A stretch of DNA of 64,000 nucleotides from Arcobacter cryaerophilus gv. crypticus (GTDB lineage: Bacteria > Campylobacterota > Campylobacteria > Campylobacterales > Arcobacteraceae): NCBI RefSeq assembly GCF_002993025.1, contig NZ_NXGI01000056.1:62001-126000 (forward strand). Reading direction: 5' to 3'. The first letter of the stretch is position 1, and every line of letters starts with the position of its first letter. The position numbers and the translations under genes were made by a program. Of this stretch, positions 23,398 through 31,591 are shown in pieces. The notes under the pieces were generated by a model, which made no database searches, was not told the DNA's origin, and saw only the letters and a list, made by a program, of their open reading frames with translations.

Positions 23398-23450
23398 ACC
23401 TCCATTGGGTAAACTAACGCAAACTGTTACGCTAACCAACTCACAATTTC
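23372..23450 (-). ncRNA. Possible small RNA antisense to the 3' end of the nuclease-like gene (unit C)
   Basis: A consensus promoter, TTGACA (plus 23480-23485), 17 nt, TATAAT (23457-23462), fires on the minus strand into the gene's 3' end. The RNA would begin near 23450 with GAGTTGG (23442-23436), which pairs with CCAACTC (23383-23377) followed by CTTTTCTT. The ~80-nt product would be closed by a 7-bp stem. A 68-codon ORF starts near the 5' end without a ribosome site and is not supported. It is the same kind of promoter as units A and B, but with different RNA sequence. Confidence 0.4.
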
Positions 23451-23518
23451 AATAGAATTATATCAAACTGTAATGACATTGTCAATACATAGTTTTTAAG
23501 TAAAAAAAAGATTGAACA

Positions 23519-23624
23519 ACAAAGCCTAAGCTTTTGGTAATTCTTTTTTCTATTTACTTTTTTTATAAAAAGTAACAAAAAATCGTGACACAATATGCTT
23601 TTTTAGGGATTTGGAAATGGGACT
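23519..23624. repeat. ~105-bp direct repeat, copy 2
   Basis: Partner of 22628-22733. The pair brackets the nuclease-like gene and the unit C promoter. The copy runs into the 23-bp tandem repeat. Confidence 0.75.
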
Positions 23625-23739
23625 TGGAAAGTTTGGAAATGGGACTTTGGAAAGTTTGGAAATGGGACTTTGGAAAGTTTGGAAATGGGACTTTGGAAAG
23701 TTTGGAAATGGGACTTTGGAAAGTTTGGAAATGGGACTT
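23610..23739. repeat. 23-bp tandem repeat, five units plus a partial
   Basis: Units at 23610-23631 (one T missing), 23632-23654, 23655-23677, 23678-23700 and 23701-23723, plus a partial from 23724. Each contains GGAAATGGGACTT and ends TTGGAAAG. The unit is the left half of the TGGGA palindrome family, and the last unit runs into a complete palindrome (23731-23748), which suggests amplification of half an element by slippage. There are no spacers, so it is not a CRISPR array. Confidence 0.9.
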
Positions 23740-23940
23740 CAGTCCCATCAAATAAAAAAGAATGGTGGGAATAAATTCCCACTTCCGAAAAAAGGGTAAA
23801 AAAAAAGCTTGGGCTTTTGCCCAAGCTTTTCGAAAGAAAGTTGTTTTCTAAATCCCTAAGAACTGGGATTAAAATCCCAGTTCCGAAGAAAGGTGGGACT
23901 AAAGTCCCACTTCCGAAAAGAGGTGGGAATAAATTCCCAC
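23731..23940. repeat. Cluster of five TGGGA-type palindromes downstream of the porin gene
   Basis: 23731-23748 (ATGGGACTTCAGTCCCAT), 23765-23782 (GTGGGAATAAATTCCCAC), 23861-23882 (AACTGGGATT and its complement), 23893-23910 (GTGGGACTAAAGTCCCAC) and 23923-23940 (GTGGGAATAAATTCCCAC). Most are followed by TTCCGAA. The common pattern is nTGGGAnTnnAnTCCCAn-TTCCG. Four further members lie inside aroK and two at 21218-21269. Confidence 0.85.
23803..23830. terminator. Strong bidirectional terminator
   Basis: AAAAGCTTGGGC-TTTT-GCCCAAGCTTTT, a perfect 12-bp stem with a 4-nt loop. It lies downstream of the porin gene on the minus strand and could also close plus-strand transcripts from the nuclease-like gene. 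Confidence 0.8.
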
Positions 23941-23953
23941 TTTCTAAGAGAAA

Positions 23954-25174
23954 TTAGAATGTATAAGCAACTTGTAATCTTCCCATATCTTGATCATAAG
24001 TTTTTGTACCTGTTGATTTTACTTTCTGTTCAACATTACCATATCTTAAGTAAGTACTTAAGTTTTTAGACATTTTATATGTTAATTGTCCATAAATTTC
24101 TTCTTGCTCAACATTAGAAGTATTTAATGTAGAAACTGTAGCAACATTATTAGATTCTAAATTACCATAATGAGCTGTAAAGTTTAAGTTATCTAAAATA
24201 TCAACTCCTAAAGATGCTTGGAAATAATCAGCATCTGCATATCCATTAGAAGTAACAGTCCATCCTAAAGATGTATTTTTCGCATCATTATCGGCAGCAG
24301 TAGCTCCACCATGTTTTCCAGTTTTTGTATATGCAAGTCTAGCATTAACTATAGAGAATTTACCATCAACAGCAAATCTGAACATTGAATTCTCTCTTTG
24401 ATCAGCATTTTGATTTATGAAACTATTAAGTTCTAAATTTACATATCTAGCTTCTAAACCTAATTTAGCATTTTCTGCTAAATCAAGATTTGAAGTAGCT
24501 GCTAAAGTGTAAGAGTTAAATGTATTTTGTAAACCAGCATACCAAGCTTCAAGTTTAACAAAATCTAAATTTCCTTGAACAGTAGCAACATACATATCAG
24601 AACCATTTCTAACGTTTCCTTTAAGAACATTACCAGATGTATTTAAATTAGTTGCATTAAAGTAACCAGCACCAGCTGTAACTGGTCCTACAGTAGTAAG
24701 AGCTAGAATACCAGTTCCGTTTTGCTCGTTTCCATTGATATCAACAGCAACTGTATATGGAGTAGCTAAACCTTGTTTACCAACATTTACAACAGTATTA
24801 GGAATAGCTGTAAATCCAAAGTATGCATTTGTAAGTGTAACATCAGCTCCACCATCACCATTAGTTGAATCTTTTTTAGAATCTAAAGTAGTAAATCCAG
24901 CATCAGCTCCACCTACGATAAATCTTGAATTGAATTTAACATAGTCATTTACTTTTGAAGATAAGTTAAGACCTATTTTGTAGTTATTATCTTCTGTTTG
25001 ATTACTTGTTGATGGAGTAGTTTTTAAATCTCTATCGAAATTGTTATATCTATAAACAACTGATCCAGATACATCTACATTTTTAATAGCTTCTTCTAAT
25101 GGTTGAGCATTAGCAGTACTAAAACCAGCAACTGCAACAGCTGCTACTAAACTAATTTTTGAGATTTTTCTCAT
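23954..25174 (-). CDS. porA: Major outer membrane protein / porin (Campylobacter MOMP family)
   Basis: 406 aa. A clear signal peptide is present (RKISKISLVAAVAVAGFSTA, cleaved after ANA), then a beta-barrel of alternating strands ending in the outer-membrane signal LQVAYTF. Features such as GYFNATN and VKLEAWYAGLQN fit the Campylobacterota MOMP family. It forms the main diffusion pore and surface antigen. TAGGAG precedes the ATG. The leader (25212-25236) can form an ACAAG...CTTGT hairpin with one bulge, perhaps stabilising an abundant mRNA; -10 TATAAA lies about 75 nt upstream. Confidence 0.9.
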   Translation of the reverse strand: MRKISKISLVAAVAVAGFSTANAQPLEEAIKNVDVSGSVVYRYNNFDRDLKTTPSTSNQTEDNNYKIGLNLSSKVNDYVKFNSRFIVGGADAGFTTLDSKKDSTNGDGGADVTLTNAYFGFTAIPNTVVNVGKQGLATPYTVAVDINGNEQNGTGILALTTVGPVTAGAGYFNATNLNTSGNVLKGNVRNGSDMYVATVQGNLDFVKLEAWYAGLQNTFNSYTLAATSNLDLAENAKLGLEARYVNLELNSFINQNADQRENSMFRFAVDGKFSIVNARLAYTKTGKHGGATAADNDAKNTSLGWTVTSNGYADADYFQASLGVDILDNLNFTAHYGNLESNNVATVSTLNTSNVEQEEIYGQLTYKMSKNLSTYLRYGNVEQKVKSTGTKTYDQDMGRLQVAYTF

Positions 25175-25376
25175 GTTTTTTTCTCCTAAAATTTCGAAAT
25201 TAAAGTCGATTTACAAGAAATAATTTATTTCCTTGTGAACCTTGGCGAACATTTTATATGAGTTAAAATTAAACTTTTCTTAAATTGGTTAATTTTTTGT
25301 TAATTTAATTTAAAGATAAGCATTTTGTTTCTTATTTTTAGAATTTTTTACGAATATTTTGATACAATCCTTTCTT

Positions 25377-26045
25377 ATGAAAAAGAATAATATTATACTA
25401 ATTGGTTTTATGGGTGTTGGAAAAGGAACTGTGGCTAGAGCTATGGTAAAAGAGTTCGCAATGGTGGGACTAAAGTCCCACTTCCAAATGGGTGGAAAAG
25501 AAGAAGCTTGCGGAAATGGGACTTTAGTCCCATATAAAAATAAAGCTGGGACTGAAGTCCCAGTTCCGAATGAAGGAAACAAAGAAGCGGGAATGGTGGG
25601 AATAAATTCCCACTTCCAGTATGTGATAGATACAGATGATTTAATAGAGAGTATGGAAAATAGAGCTATAAAAAAGATCTTTGCAGTTGATGGTGAAGCT
25701 TATTTTAGAAATTTAGAAAAAAAGACTGCTCTTTGGCTTGAAAATAGTGTTGATAATACAATTATTTCAACTGGCGGTGGATTTTACAGACAAGAGAATC
25801 TTAAAAATATAGGAACTGTAATATATCTTAAGTCATCATTTGATGGAATTTTAAAAAGAATAAAAAAAGCACCAAATGCAAAAAATAAACTAAAAAAGCG
25901 ACCACTTTTACAAAATAAAAAAGAGGCTATGAAACTTTATAATATAAGAGTAAAAGAGTATGAAAAAGTTGCAGATATTATTGTTGATGTTGAAAATAGA
26001 GATTTAAAAGATATAGTAAAAGAGATTTTAGGACAAATAAAATGA
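25377..26045 (+). CDS. aroK: Shikimate kinase with a 53-residue palindromic-element insertion
   Basis: 222 aa from ATG 25377. Phosphorylates shikimate in aromatic synthesis. The P-loop IGFMGVGKGTVARAM is followed, after the insert, by the shikimate-binding YVIDTDDLIE, then YFRNLEKKTALWLE, the STGGGFY loop and KKRPLL of the lid region. Removing residues coded by 25461-25619 leaves 169 aa, the usual family length, and joins helix 1 to strand 2 exactly. The insert is in frame (159 nt) and made of four palindromes. -10 TACAAT (25363-25368) lies only 8 nt before the ATG and there is no ribosome site, so the mRNA may be leaderless. It overlaps hisD by 4 nt. Confidence 0.92.
   Translation: MKKNNIILIGFMGVGKGTVARAMVKEFAMVGLKSHFQMGGKEEACGNGTLVPYKNKAGTEVPVPNEGNKEAGMVGINSHFQYVIDTDDLIESMENRAIKKIFAVDGEAYFRNLEKKTALWLENSVDNTIISTGGGFYRQENLKNIGTVIYLKSSFDGILKRIKKAPNAKNKLKKRPLLQNKKEAMKLYNIRVKEYEKVADIIVDVENRDLKDIVKEILGQIK
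25461..25619. repeat. Palindromic-element insertion inside aroK
   Basis: Four TGGGA-type palindromes: 25464-25481 (GTGGGACTAAAGTCCCAC), 25516-25533 (ATGGGACTTTAGTCCCAT), 25546-25563 (CTGGGACTGAAGTCCCAG) and 25596-25613 (GTGGGAATAAATTCCCAC). They code for short motifs such as MVGLKSHFQ, NGTLVPY, GTEVPVPN and MVGINSHFQ. The first and last palindromes with their flanks are near copies of each other, so the insert has matched ends. Confidence 0.9.
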
Positions 26046-27343
26046 AAATAATATATACAAAAGATAAAGAGTTTAAAGTTGAGTTTGAAAATATTTTAAA
26101 AAGAGCAAAAAGTGATATAAAAGGTGTTTCAAAAATAGTTGAAAATATTATTGATGAGATTGTTGAAGATGGAAATGAGGCTTTAAAAAGACATATTGAA
26201 AAATTTGATAAATGGATTGTAAAAAGTGATGATGAGCTTTTAATATCTCAAGATAGTATGAAAAAAGCTTATGAAACTCTTGATGAGAGTTTAAAAAAAT
26301 CACTTCATATAGCATATGAAAGAATCAAAGTATATCACGAAAAACAGCTTCCAAAATCATGGATTGATTTTGAAGAAAATGGGACAATTTTGGGACAAAA
26401 AGTAACTGCTGTGGATAGAGCAGGGCTTTATATCCCCGGTGGAAAAGCTGCATATCCAAGTAGTTTATTAATGAATGCAATTCCAGCAAAGGTTGCAGGA
26501 GTTAAAGAGATAGTTGTTTGTACACCAACTCCTAATAATGAAGTAAATGAACTACTTCTTGCAGCTTGTCACCTTTGTGGTGTTTCAAAGGTTTATAAAG
26601 TTGGAGGAGCAAGTGCAATTGCTGCTATGGCATATGGGACTAAAACAATTCCTAAAGTAGATGTGATAACGGGACCTGGAAATATCTTTGTAGCAACTGC
26701 TAAAAAAATGGTTTTTGGTGAAGTAAATATTGATATGATTGCGGGACCTAGTGAAATAGGTATTTTAGCAGATGAGAGTGCAAAGGCAAATTATATAGCA
26801 ATAGATTTACTCTCTCAAGCAGAACACGATGAGATGGCTAGTTCGATTTTAATAACTACTTGTGAAGATTTGGCAAAAAATACAAGCAAAGAGGTTGATA
26901 ATTTTTTAGCAAATTTAAGCAGATATGAGATTGCTAAAAAATCAATAGATGAGCGAGGAGTTATAATTGTTGCTTCAAATATTGAAGAAGCAATTGAGCT
27001 TATGAATGAAATAGCACCTGAACACCTTGAAGTTATGACAAAAAATCCATTTGAGCTACTTCCTTTTATAAAACATGCTGGAGCAATTTTCTTAGGTGAA
27101 AATACTCCTGAACCAATAGGCGATTATATAGCAGGACCAAATCATACTTTACCAACAGGTGGAACTGCTAAATTTTATAGTCCTTTAAATGTAGAGAATT
27201 TTCTTAAAAAAAGCTCAATAATTAGTTTTTCAAAAAAAGCTATAAATGATTTGGGAGAGTCTTGTGCACTTTTAGCAGATACTGAAGGATTAACAGCACA
27301 TGCAAAAAGCGTAAGAGTGCGATTGGAAGAAAAAGGTGAGTAA
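26042..27343 (+). CDS. hisD: Histidinol dehydrogenase
   Basis: 433 aa, two-step oxidation of histidinol to histidine, zinc dependent. Motifs: [61 protein letters not shown] and IAPEHLEVM with the catalytic Glu-His. It overlaps aroK by 4 nt and DUF2018 by 8 nt, within an aroK-hisD-DUF2018-prenyl synthase-hemA-proS run of tightly packed genes. Confidence 0.97.
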   Translation: MKIIYTKDKEFKVEFENILKRAKSDIKGVSKIVENIIDEIVEDGNEALKRHIEKFDKWIVKSDDELLISQDSMKKAYETLDESLKKSLHIAYERIKVYHEKQLPKSWIDFEENGTILGQKVTAVDRAGLYIPGGKAAYPSSLLMNAIPAKVAGVKEIVVCTPTPNNEVNELLLAACHLCGVSKVYKVGGASAIAAMAYGTKTIPKVDVITGPGNIFVATAKKMVFGEVNIDMIAGPSEIGILADESAKANYIAIDLLSQAEHDEMASSILITTCEDLAKNTSKEVDNFLANLSRYEIAKKSIDERGVIIVASNIEEAIELMNEIAPEHLEVMTKNPFELLPFIKHAGAIFLGENTPEPIGDYIAGPNHTLPTGGTAKFYSPLNVENFLKKSSIISFSKKAINDLGESCALLADTEGLTAHAKSVRVRLEEKGE

Positions 27344-27638
27344 ATTTAAAGATTGGTTTACAGAAGATGACGATGATATATTTTTTGGAAGTCCAAAGTC
27401 AAAGTTTTTTGATATTATGGAACAAACTCACAGAGATTTAGTTGAAGATGAGATTGATAAAGTTATTGAAAAATTGGCAATTTTGGAGCTTATTTTGAGT
27501 CAAGATAAAGATGAGGATTTTGATATAAACTCATATTTACAAGATTTTAAAGAGAAAAATGAAGAAGATGTAAACTCAATGAAAAAAGGGCTTTATATGG
27601 AATTTTCTGGAGAGATTATTAGTAGGTTGGATAGTTAG
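27336..27638 (+). CDS. DUF2018 family protein (HP0242-like)
   Basis: 100 aa, GTG start inside the hisD end. The order (acidic N-terminus, DIFFGSPKSKFFDIM, then helices VEDEIDKVIEKLAILELIL) matches DUF2018, a Campylobacterota-specific family. Its Helicobacter member HP0242 forms an intertwined, knotted helical dimer. Function unknown. The stop directly abuts the GTG of the next gene. Confidence 0.8.
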   Translation: MSKFKDWFTEDDDDIFFGSPKSKFFDIMEQTHRDLVEDEIDKVIEKLAILELILSQDKDEDFDINSYLQDFKEKNEEDVNSMKKGLYMEFSGEIISRLDS

Positions 27639-28547
27639 GTGGAAGTTTTAGAAAAAGTAAAAAATCAAATAAGAGATTTTGTAGAAGTTTGCCAATATCC
27701 AAAGGCTTTGGATTTGCTTGAAAAATTGGCAACTGGAAAGATGCTAAGAAGTAAATTGATACTTAAAATTGCTAAAGAGAGCGATGAGAGTATAAAACTT
27801 TGTGCTGTTGTGGAGATGATTCATGCGGCTTCACTACTTCATGATGATGTTATAGATGAAGCAGATACAAGAAGGGGAAAACCATCTATTAATGCTTTGT
27901 ATGATAATAAAACTTCAATAATGTTTGGAGATATTTTATACTCAAGAGCCTTCACAGAACTATCACAAATGGATAAAAAAGTTGCATATCATGTTTCAAA
28001 TGCGGTGACAGAGCTAAGTATTGGTGAGATGATGGATGTTGATTTGACTGAATCATTTAATAGTTCACATGATAAATATTTAACAATGATATATAAAAAA
28101 ACAGCATCTTTAATAGAAGCTAGTGCTAGAGCTGCTGCTATTTTGGTAGGGCTTGATGATGAAAAACAAGAGAAATATGCAATATATGGAAAAAATTTAG
28201 GTCTTGCTTTTCAGATGGTTGATGATATTTTAGATATTACACAAAGTAGCCAAACTCTGGGAAAACCTGCTATGCTTGATTTTAAAGAGGGAAAAGTAAC
28301 TATTCCATATCTATATTTATATGAAAGAGTTGAAGATAAAGAGTATTTGAAATCTTTGTATAAAAAAGAGTTAAACCAAAAAGAGCTTGACTATTTAAAA
28401 GATAAATTAAATAGTACAAATGCTTTGAGTGATGCTATAAAAGAGGCAAAAAATAGAGGTATTGAAGCAATAAACTCTATAAAAGATGAAAAAAATAGTG
28501 AAGATTTAATAAATATTATGAAAGCTATGATAGAAAGAGATTTTTAA
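27639..28547 (+). CDS. Polyprenyl diphosphate synthase
   Basis: 302 aa trans-prenyltransferase, GTG start. First aspartate motif LLHDDVIDEADTRRG around residues 66-80, second MVDDILDIT near 195. The FGDILYSRAF segment after the first motif and the overall length fit an octaprenyl/heptaprenyl synthase for menaquinone side chains rather than a short-chain IspA, but product length cannot be fixed by reading. It starts immediately after DUF2018 and ends 1 nt before hemA. Confidence 0.9.
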   Translation: MEVLEKVKNQIRDFVEVCQYPKALDLLEKLATGKMLRSKLILKIAKESDESIKLCAVVEMIHAASLLHDDVIDEADTRRGKPSINALYDNKTSIMFGDILYSRAFTELSQMDKKVAYHVSNAVTELSIGEMMDVDLTESFNSSHDKYLTMIYKKTASLIEASARAAAILVGLDDEKQEKYAIYGKNLGLAFQMVDDILDITQSSQTLGKPAMLDFKEGKVTIPYLYLYERVEDKEYLKSLYKKELNQKELDYLKDKLNSTNALSDAIKEAKNRGIEAINSIKDEKNSEDLINIMKAMIERDF

Positions 28548-28548
28548 G

Positions 28549-29838
28549 ATGAGTTATTTAGTAATCAGTTTTTCGCATAAAAATTTAGATATAAAACAGA
28601 GAGAAAAATTAGCTTTTAATAGCGATGAAGAGAAAGCAAGATTTATAAAAAGACTTTTGGAAGCACCAACTACAAGTGAGTTGGTTTTGCTTTCTACTTG
28701 CAATAGGGTTGAAATTATTGCAAAAAGTTCAAATATAAAACAAAGTAGCAAAAATATTATTGAAAATTTAGCTAGTTATTCATCTTTGGATTTTGATTTT
28801 TTATATGATAGGGCTGATATTTATGATGGAGATGTTGCTGTGCATCATCTTTTTTCTGTTGCTTCTGCACTGGATAGCTTAGTTATTGGTGAAACACAAA
28901 TTGTTGGACAACTAAAAGATGCTTTTAGATTTTCTCAAAGTTTTGGTTTTTGTGATCAGTCTATTAGTAAAGTTATGCATTATGCTTTTAAATGTGCTGC
29001 GCAGGTGCGAACTGCTACAAGTTTGGGAACAGGTTCTGTTTCAGTTGCTTCAACTGCGGTTGCAAAAGCAAAAGAGTTAGTAGGAGATACAAAAGGTGTA
29101 AATGCTTTAGTTATAGGTGCTGGACTTATGAGTGAATTGGCGGTTAAACACCTTTTAAGCTCTGGTTTTGATGTAACAATAACTAGTCGTGATATGAAAA
29201 AAGCTCAAAATCTAGCAGATAGTTTTGAAGCATCTATTAAAGTAGAGCCATATTCTAAGCTTGAAGAGTTACTTGAAATTATGCCTGTGATGATAACTGC
29301 AACAAGTGCTCCATATCCAATAATTACACAAGAGAATACTCCAAGTTCTAGTATTTCAAGATATTGGTTTGATATTGCAGTTCCAAGAGATATTGATGAG
29401 AATATAGCAATGTTTGATTTAGATATTTACTCTGTAGATGATTTGCAAGAGATTGTAAATTCAAATATGACACAAAGGTCAGCTCAAGCTAAAGAGGCTT
29501 ATACAATAGTTGGTCGCTCTACTTCGGAGTTTTTTGACTGGTTAAAAAGTCTTGATATTGAACCAATTATTAAGAATTTGTATCTAAAAGGTGATTGTAT
29601 AATAGAGAAAAAAGTCCAAAATGCTATAAAAAAAGGTTTTATACCAAAAGAGCATGAAGACAATATCAAAAAACTTTGCCAAACTATAATGAGTGAATAT
29701 CTTCATAATCCATCGAAACAACTTAAAAATATTTCAAGAAATATGGAGTGTGATTTGGTTGTAAGTTCTGTTCAAAGTATGTTTACAAAACAAAATAGTG
29801 ATACAAGCTTTAAATGTGAACATTTATCTAAAAATTAG
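28549..29838 (+). CDS. hemA: Glutamyl-tRNA reductase
   Basis: 429 aa, first step of the C5 heme pathway. Catalytic C51 in LLSTCNRVEI, then GETQIVGQLKDAF, the Rossmann NADPH site ALVIGAGLMSELAVKHL and the C-terminal dimerisation helices. It lies between the prenyl synthase and proS. Confidence 0.97.
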   Translation: MSYLVISFSHKNLDIKQREKLAFNSDEEKARFIKRLLEAPTTSELVLLSTCNRVEIIAKSSNIKQSSKNIIENLASYSSLDFDFLYDRADIYDGDVAVHHLFSVASALDSLVIGETQIVGQLKDAFRFSQSFGFCDQSISKVMHYAFKCAAQVRTATSLGTGSVSVASTAVAKAKELVGDTKGVNALVIGAGLMSELAVKHLLSSGFDVTITSRDMKKAQNLADSFEASIKVEPYSKLEELLEIMPVMITATSAPYPIITQENTPSSSISRYWFDIAVPRDIDENIAMFDLDIYSVDDLQEIVNSNMTQRSAQAKEAYTIVGRSTSEFFDWLKSLDIEPIIKNLYLKGDCIIEKKVQNAIKKGFIPKEHEDNIKKLCQTIMSEYLHNPSKQLKNISRNMECDLVVSSVQSMFTKQNSDTSFKCEHLSKN

Positions 29839-29875
29839 AAAATCAAAAATTATTTTAAAAATATAGGAAAAATAT

Positions 29876-31579
29876 ATGAAATTTAGTAAACTTTTTATTC
29901 CAACAACAAAAGAGATGCCAAGTGATGCCTCTTTACCTTCTCATCAATTTTTGGTTCGCGGTGGATTTGTGGCACAAACTGGTGCTGGAATTTATGATTT
30001 TATGCCTTTGGGAAAAATTGTTTTAGAAAAAATTAGAGCTATTGTAAAAAAAGAGATGGACGAAGCTGGAGCAAATGAAGTTCAATTTGGTTTTGTTACA
30101 CCTCTTAGTTTATGGAGCGAATCTGGAAGAGCTTCAACTATGGGAAGTGAGCTTCTAAGATTTAAAGATAGAAAAAATAGTGAGTTTGTTTTAAGTCCTA
30201 CAAATGAAGAAGCTGTTGTAAATATGGTAAAAAATAGAGTTACTTCATATAAAGATTTACCACTACATCTTTATCAAATAAATACAAAGTTTAGAGATGA
30301 AGCACGTCCACGATTTGGACTTATGAGAGGTAGAGAGTTTTTGATGAAAGATGGATACTCTTTCCACTTTAGTGAAGAGGATTTAGTAAGAGAGTTTAAT
30401 CTTATGGAAGCTACTTACAAAAAAATATATACAAAACTAGGGCTTGATTTTAGAGTTGTTGAAGCTGATAGTGGTGCAATTGGTGGAAGTGGAAGTAAAG
30501 AGTTTCATGTTCTTGCAAGTAGTGGTGAGGATACAATTGTTGTTTGTGATGGTTGCTCTTATGCTGCAAATATTGAAGCTGCTAAAAGAGAAGCAAAAAT
30601 TTATGATTTTGAAGCAGGAGAGTTAAAAAAAGTAGAGACTCCAAACTGCAAAACGATAGAAGAAGTTGCGAATTTTTTAAATGTAAAAAAAGAGCAAACT
30701 ATAAAAGCAGTTATAAAAAAAGCAATTTTTAAAGATGGAACTAAAATTGTAGTGTTTTTTGTGAGAGGAAGTGATGAGCTTGAAGAGACAAAAGCACAAA
30801 ATAGTATAGATGCTTTAGAACTTATTGATGTAAGCGAAGATGAGATAAAAGAAGCAGGAGTTGTTGCTGGATATTGTGGAATGGTAGATTTACCAAAAGA
30901 TATTTTGGTAGTTGTTGATAGTGAGTTGGAAAATTCACAAGCTATGGTTTGTGGTGCAAATGAAGAGAATTTTCACTTTGTGAATGTTGATTTAAAAGCT
31001 ATTGAAAATATTAGATACTTTGATTTGATTGCTGTAAAAGAGGGTGATATTTGCTCTTGTTGTGGTGGAAAACTATCACATACAAAAGGAATTGAAGCTG
31101 GGCATATTTTTCAGTTGGGAGATAAATACTCAAAAGCTATGAATGCTACATTTTTAGATGAAAATGGAAAGGCAAAACCATTTATTATGGGATGTTATGG
31201 AGTTGGAGTATCAAGACTTGTGGCTGCTGTAATTGAGCAAAATCACGATGAAAAAGGTTGTATTTGGACAAAAACAACTGCTCCTTTTATGGTTGATATT
31301 ATTGTTTCAAATTCAAAAAATGAAGATGAAAAAAATATTGGTGAAAAAATCTATGAAGAGTTAAAAGCTTCAAATGTAGAAGTTATTTTAGATGATAGAA
31401 TAAATGCTAGATTTGGGTTTAAAATTGGAGATTTTGAGCTTTTGGGTTTTCCTTATGCCATAATTATTGGGAAAAAACTATCAGATGGTGTAGTTGAAAT
31501 AGTGGATAGAAAAACTCTTATTAAAACAGAAGTAAAAATAGAAGAAGTTGTTTCTAGAATTTTAAATTTAATTAAATAA
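29876..31579 (+). CDS. proS: Prolyl-tRNA synthetase
   Basis: 567 aa, bacterial-type class II synthetase. Motif 2 region [20 protein letters not shown], an editing (INS) domain in the middle (residues ~225-390, with [17 protein letters not shown]) and motif 3 [20 protein letters not shown]. Charges tRNA-Pro. AGGAAAAATAT precedes the ATG; the 37-nt gap after hemA suggests co-transcription. Confidence 0.97.
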   Translation: MKFSKLFIPTTKEMPSDASLPSHQFLVRGGFVAQTGAGIYDFMPLGKIVLEKIRAIVKKEMDEAGANEVQFGFVTPLSLWSESGRASTMGSELLRFKDRKNSEFVLSPTNEEAVVNMVKNRVTSYKDLPLHLYQINTKFRDEARPRFGLMRGREFLMKDGYSFHFSEEDLVREFNLMEATYKKIYTKLGLDFRVVEADSGAIGGSGSKEFHVLASSGEDTIVVCDGCSYAANIEAAKREAKIYDFEAGELKKVETPNCKTIEEVANFLNVKKEQTIKAVIKKAIFKDGTKIVVFFVRGSDELEETKAQNSIDALELIDVSEDEIKEAGVVAGYCGMVDLPKDILVVVDSELENSQAMVCGANEENFHFVNVDLKAIENIRYFDLIAVKEGDICSCCGGKLSHTKGIEAGHIFQLGDKYSKAMNATFLDENGKAKPFIMGCYGVGVSRLVAAVIEQNHDEKGCIWTKTTAPFMVDIIVSNSKNEDEKNIGEKIYEELKASNVEVILDDRINARFGFKIGDFELLGFPYAIIIGKKLSDGVVEIVDRKTLIKTEVKIEEVVSRILNLIK

Positions 31580-31591
31580 AAAGGTATATGT

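Noticed and set aside
23233-23439. 68-aa minus-strand ORF at the unit C RNA
   Set aside because: No ribosome site, lies antisense in the nuclease-like gene, and low-complexity C-terminus; a non-coding RNA fits better.
23377-23442. Integron attC site or retron msr/msd
   Set aside because: The inverted repeat lacks GTTRRRY-type core sites, and no integrase or reverse transcriptase is present.
23610-23739. CRISPR array
   Set aside because: Units are contiguous 23-mers with no spacers and no cas genes are in the window.
23563-23824. ORFs of 62-73 aa in three frames over the tandem repeat (SKVPFPNFPKSHFQTF-type repeats)
   Set aside because: They are translations of a repeat whose length is not a multiple of three, with no start signal.
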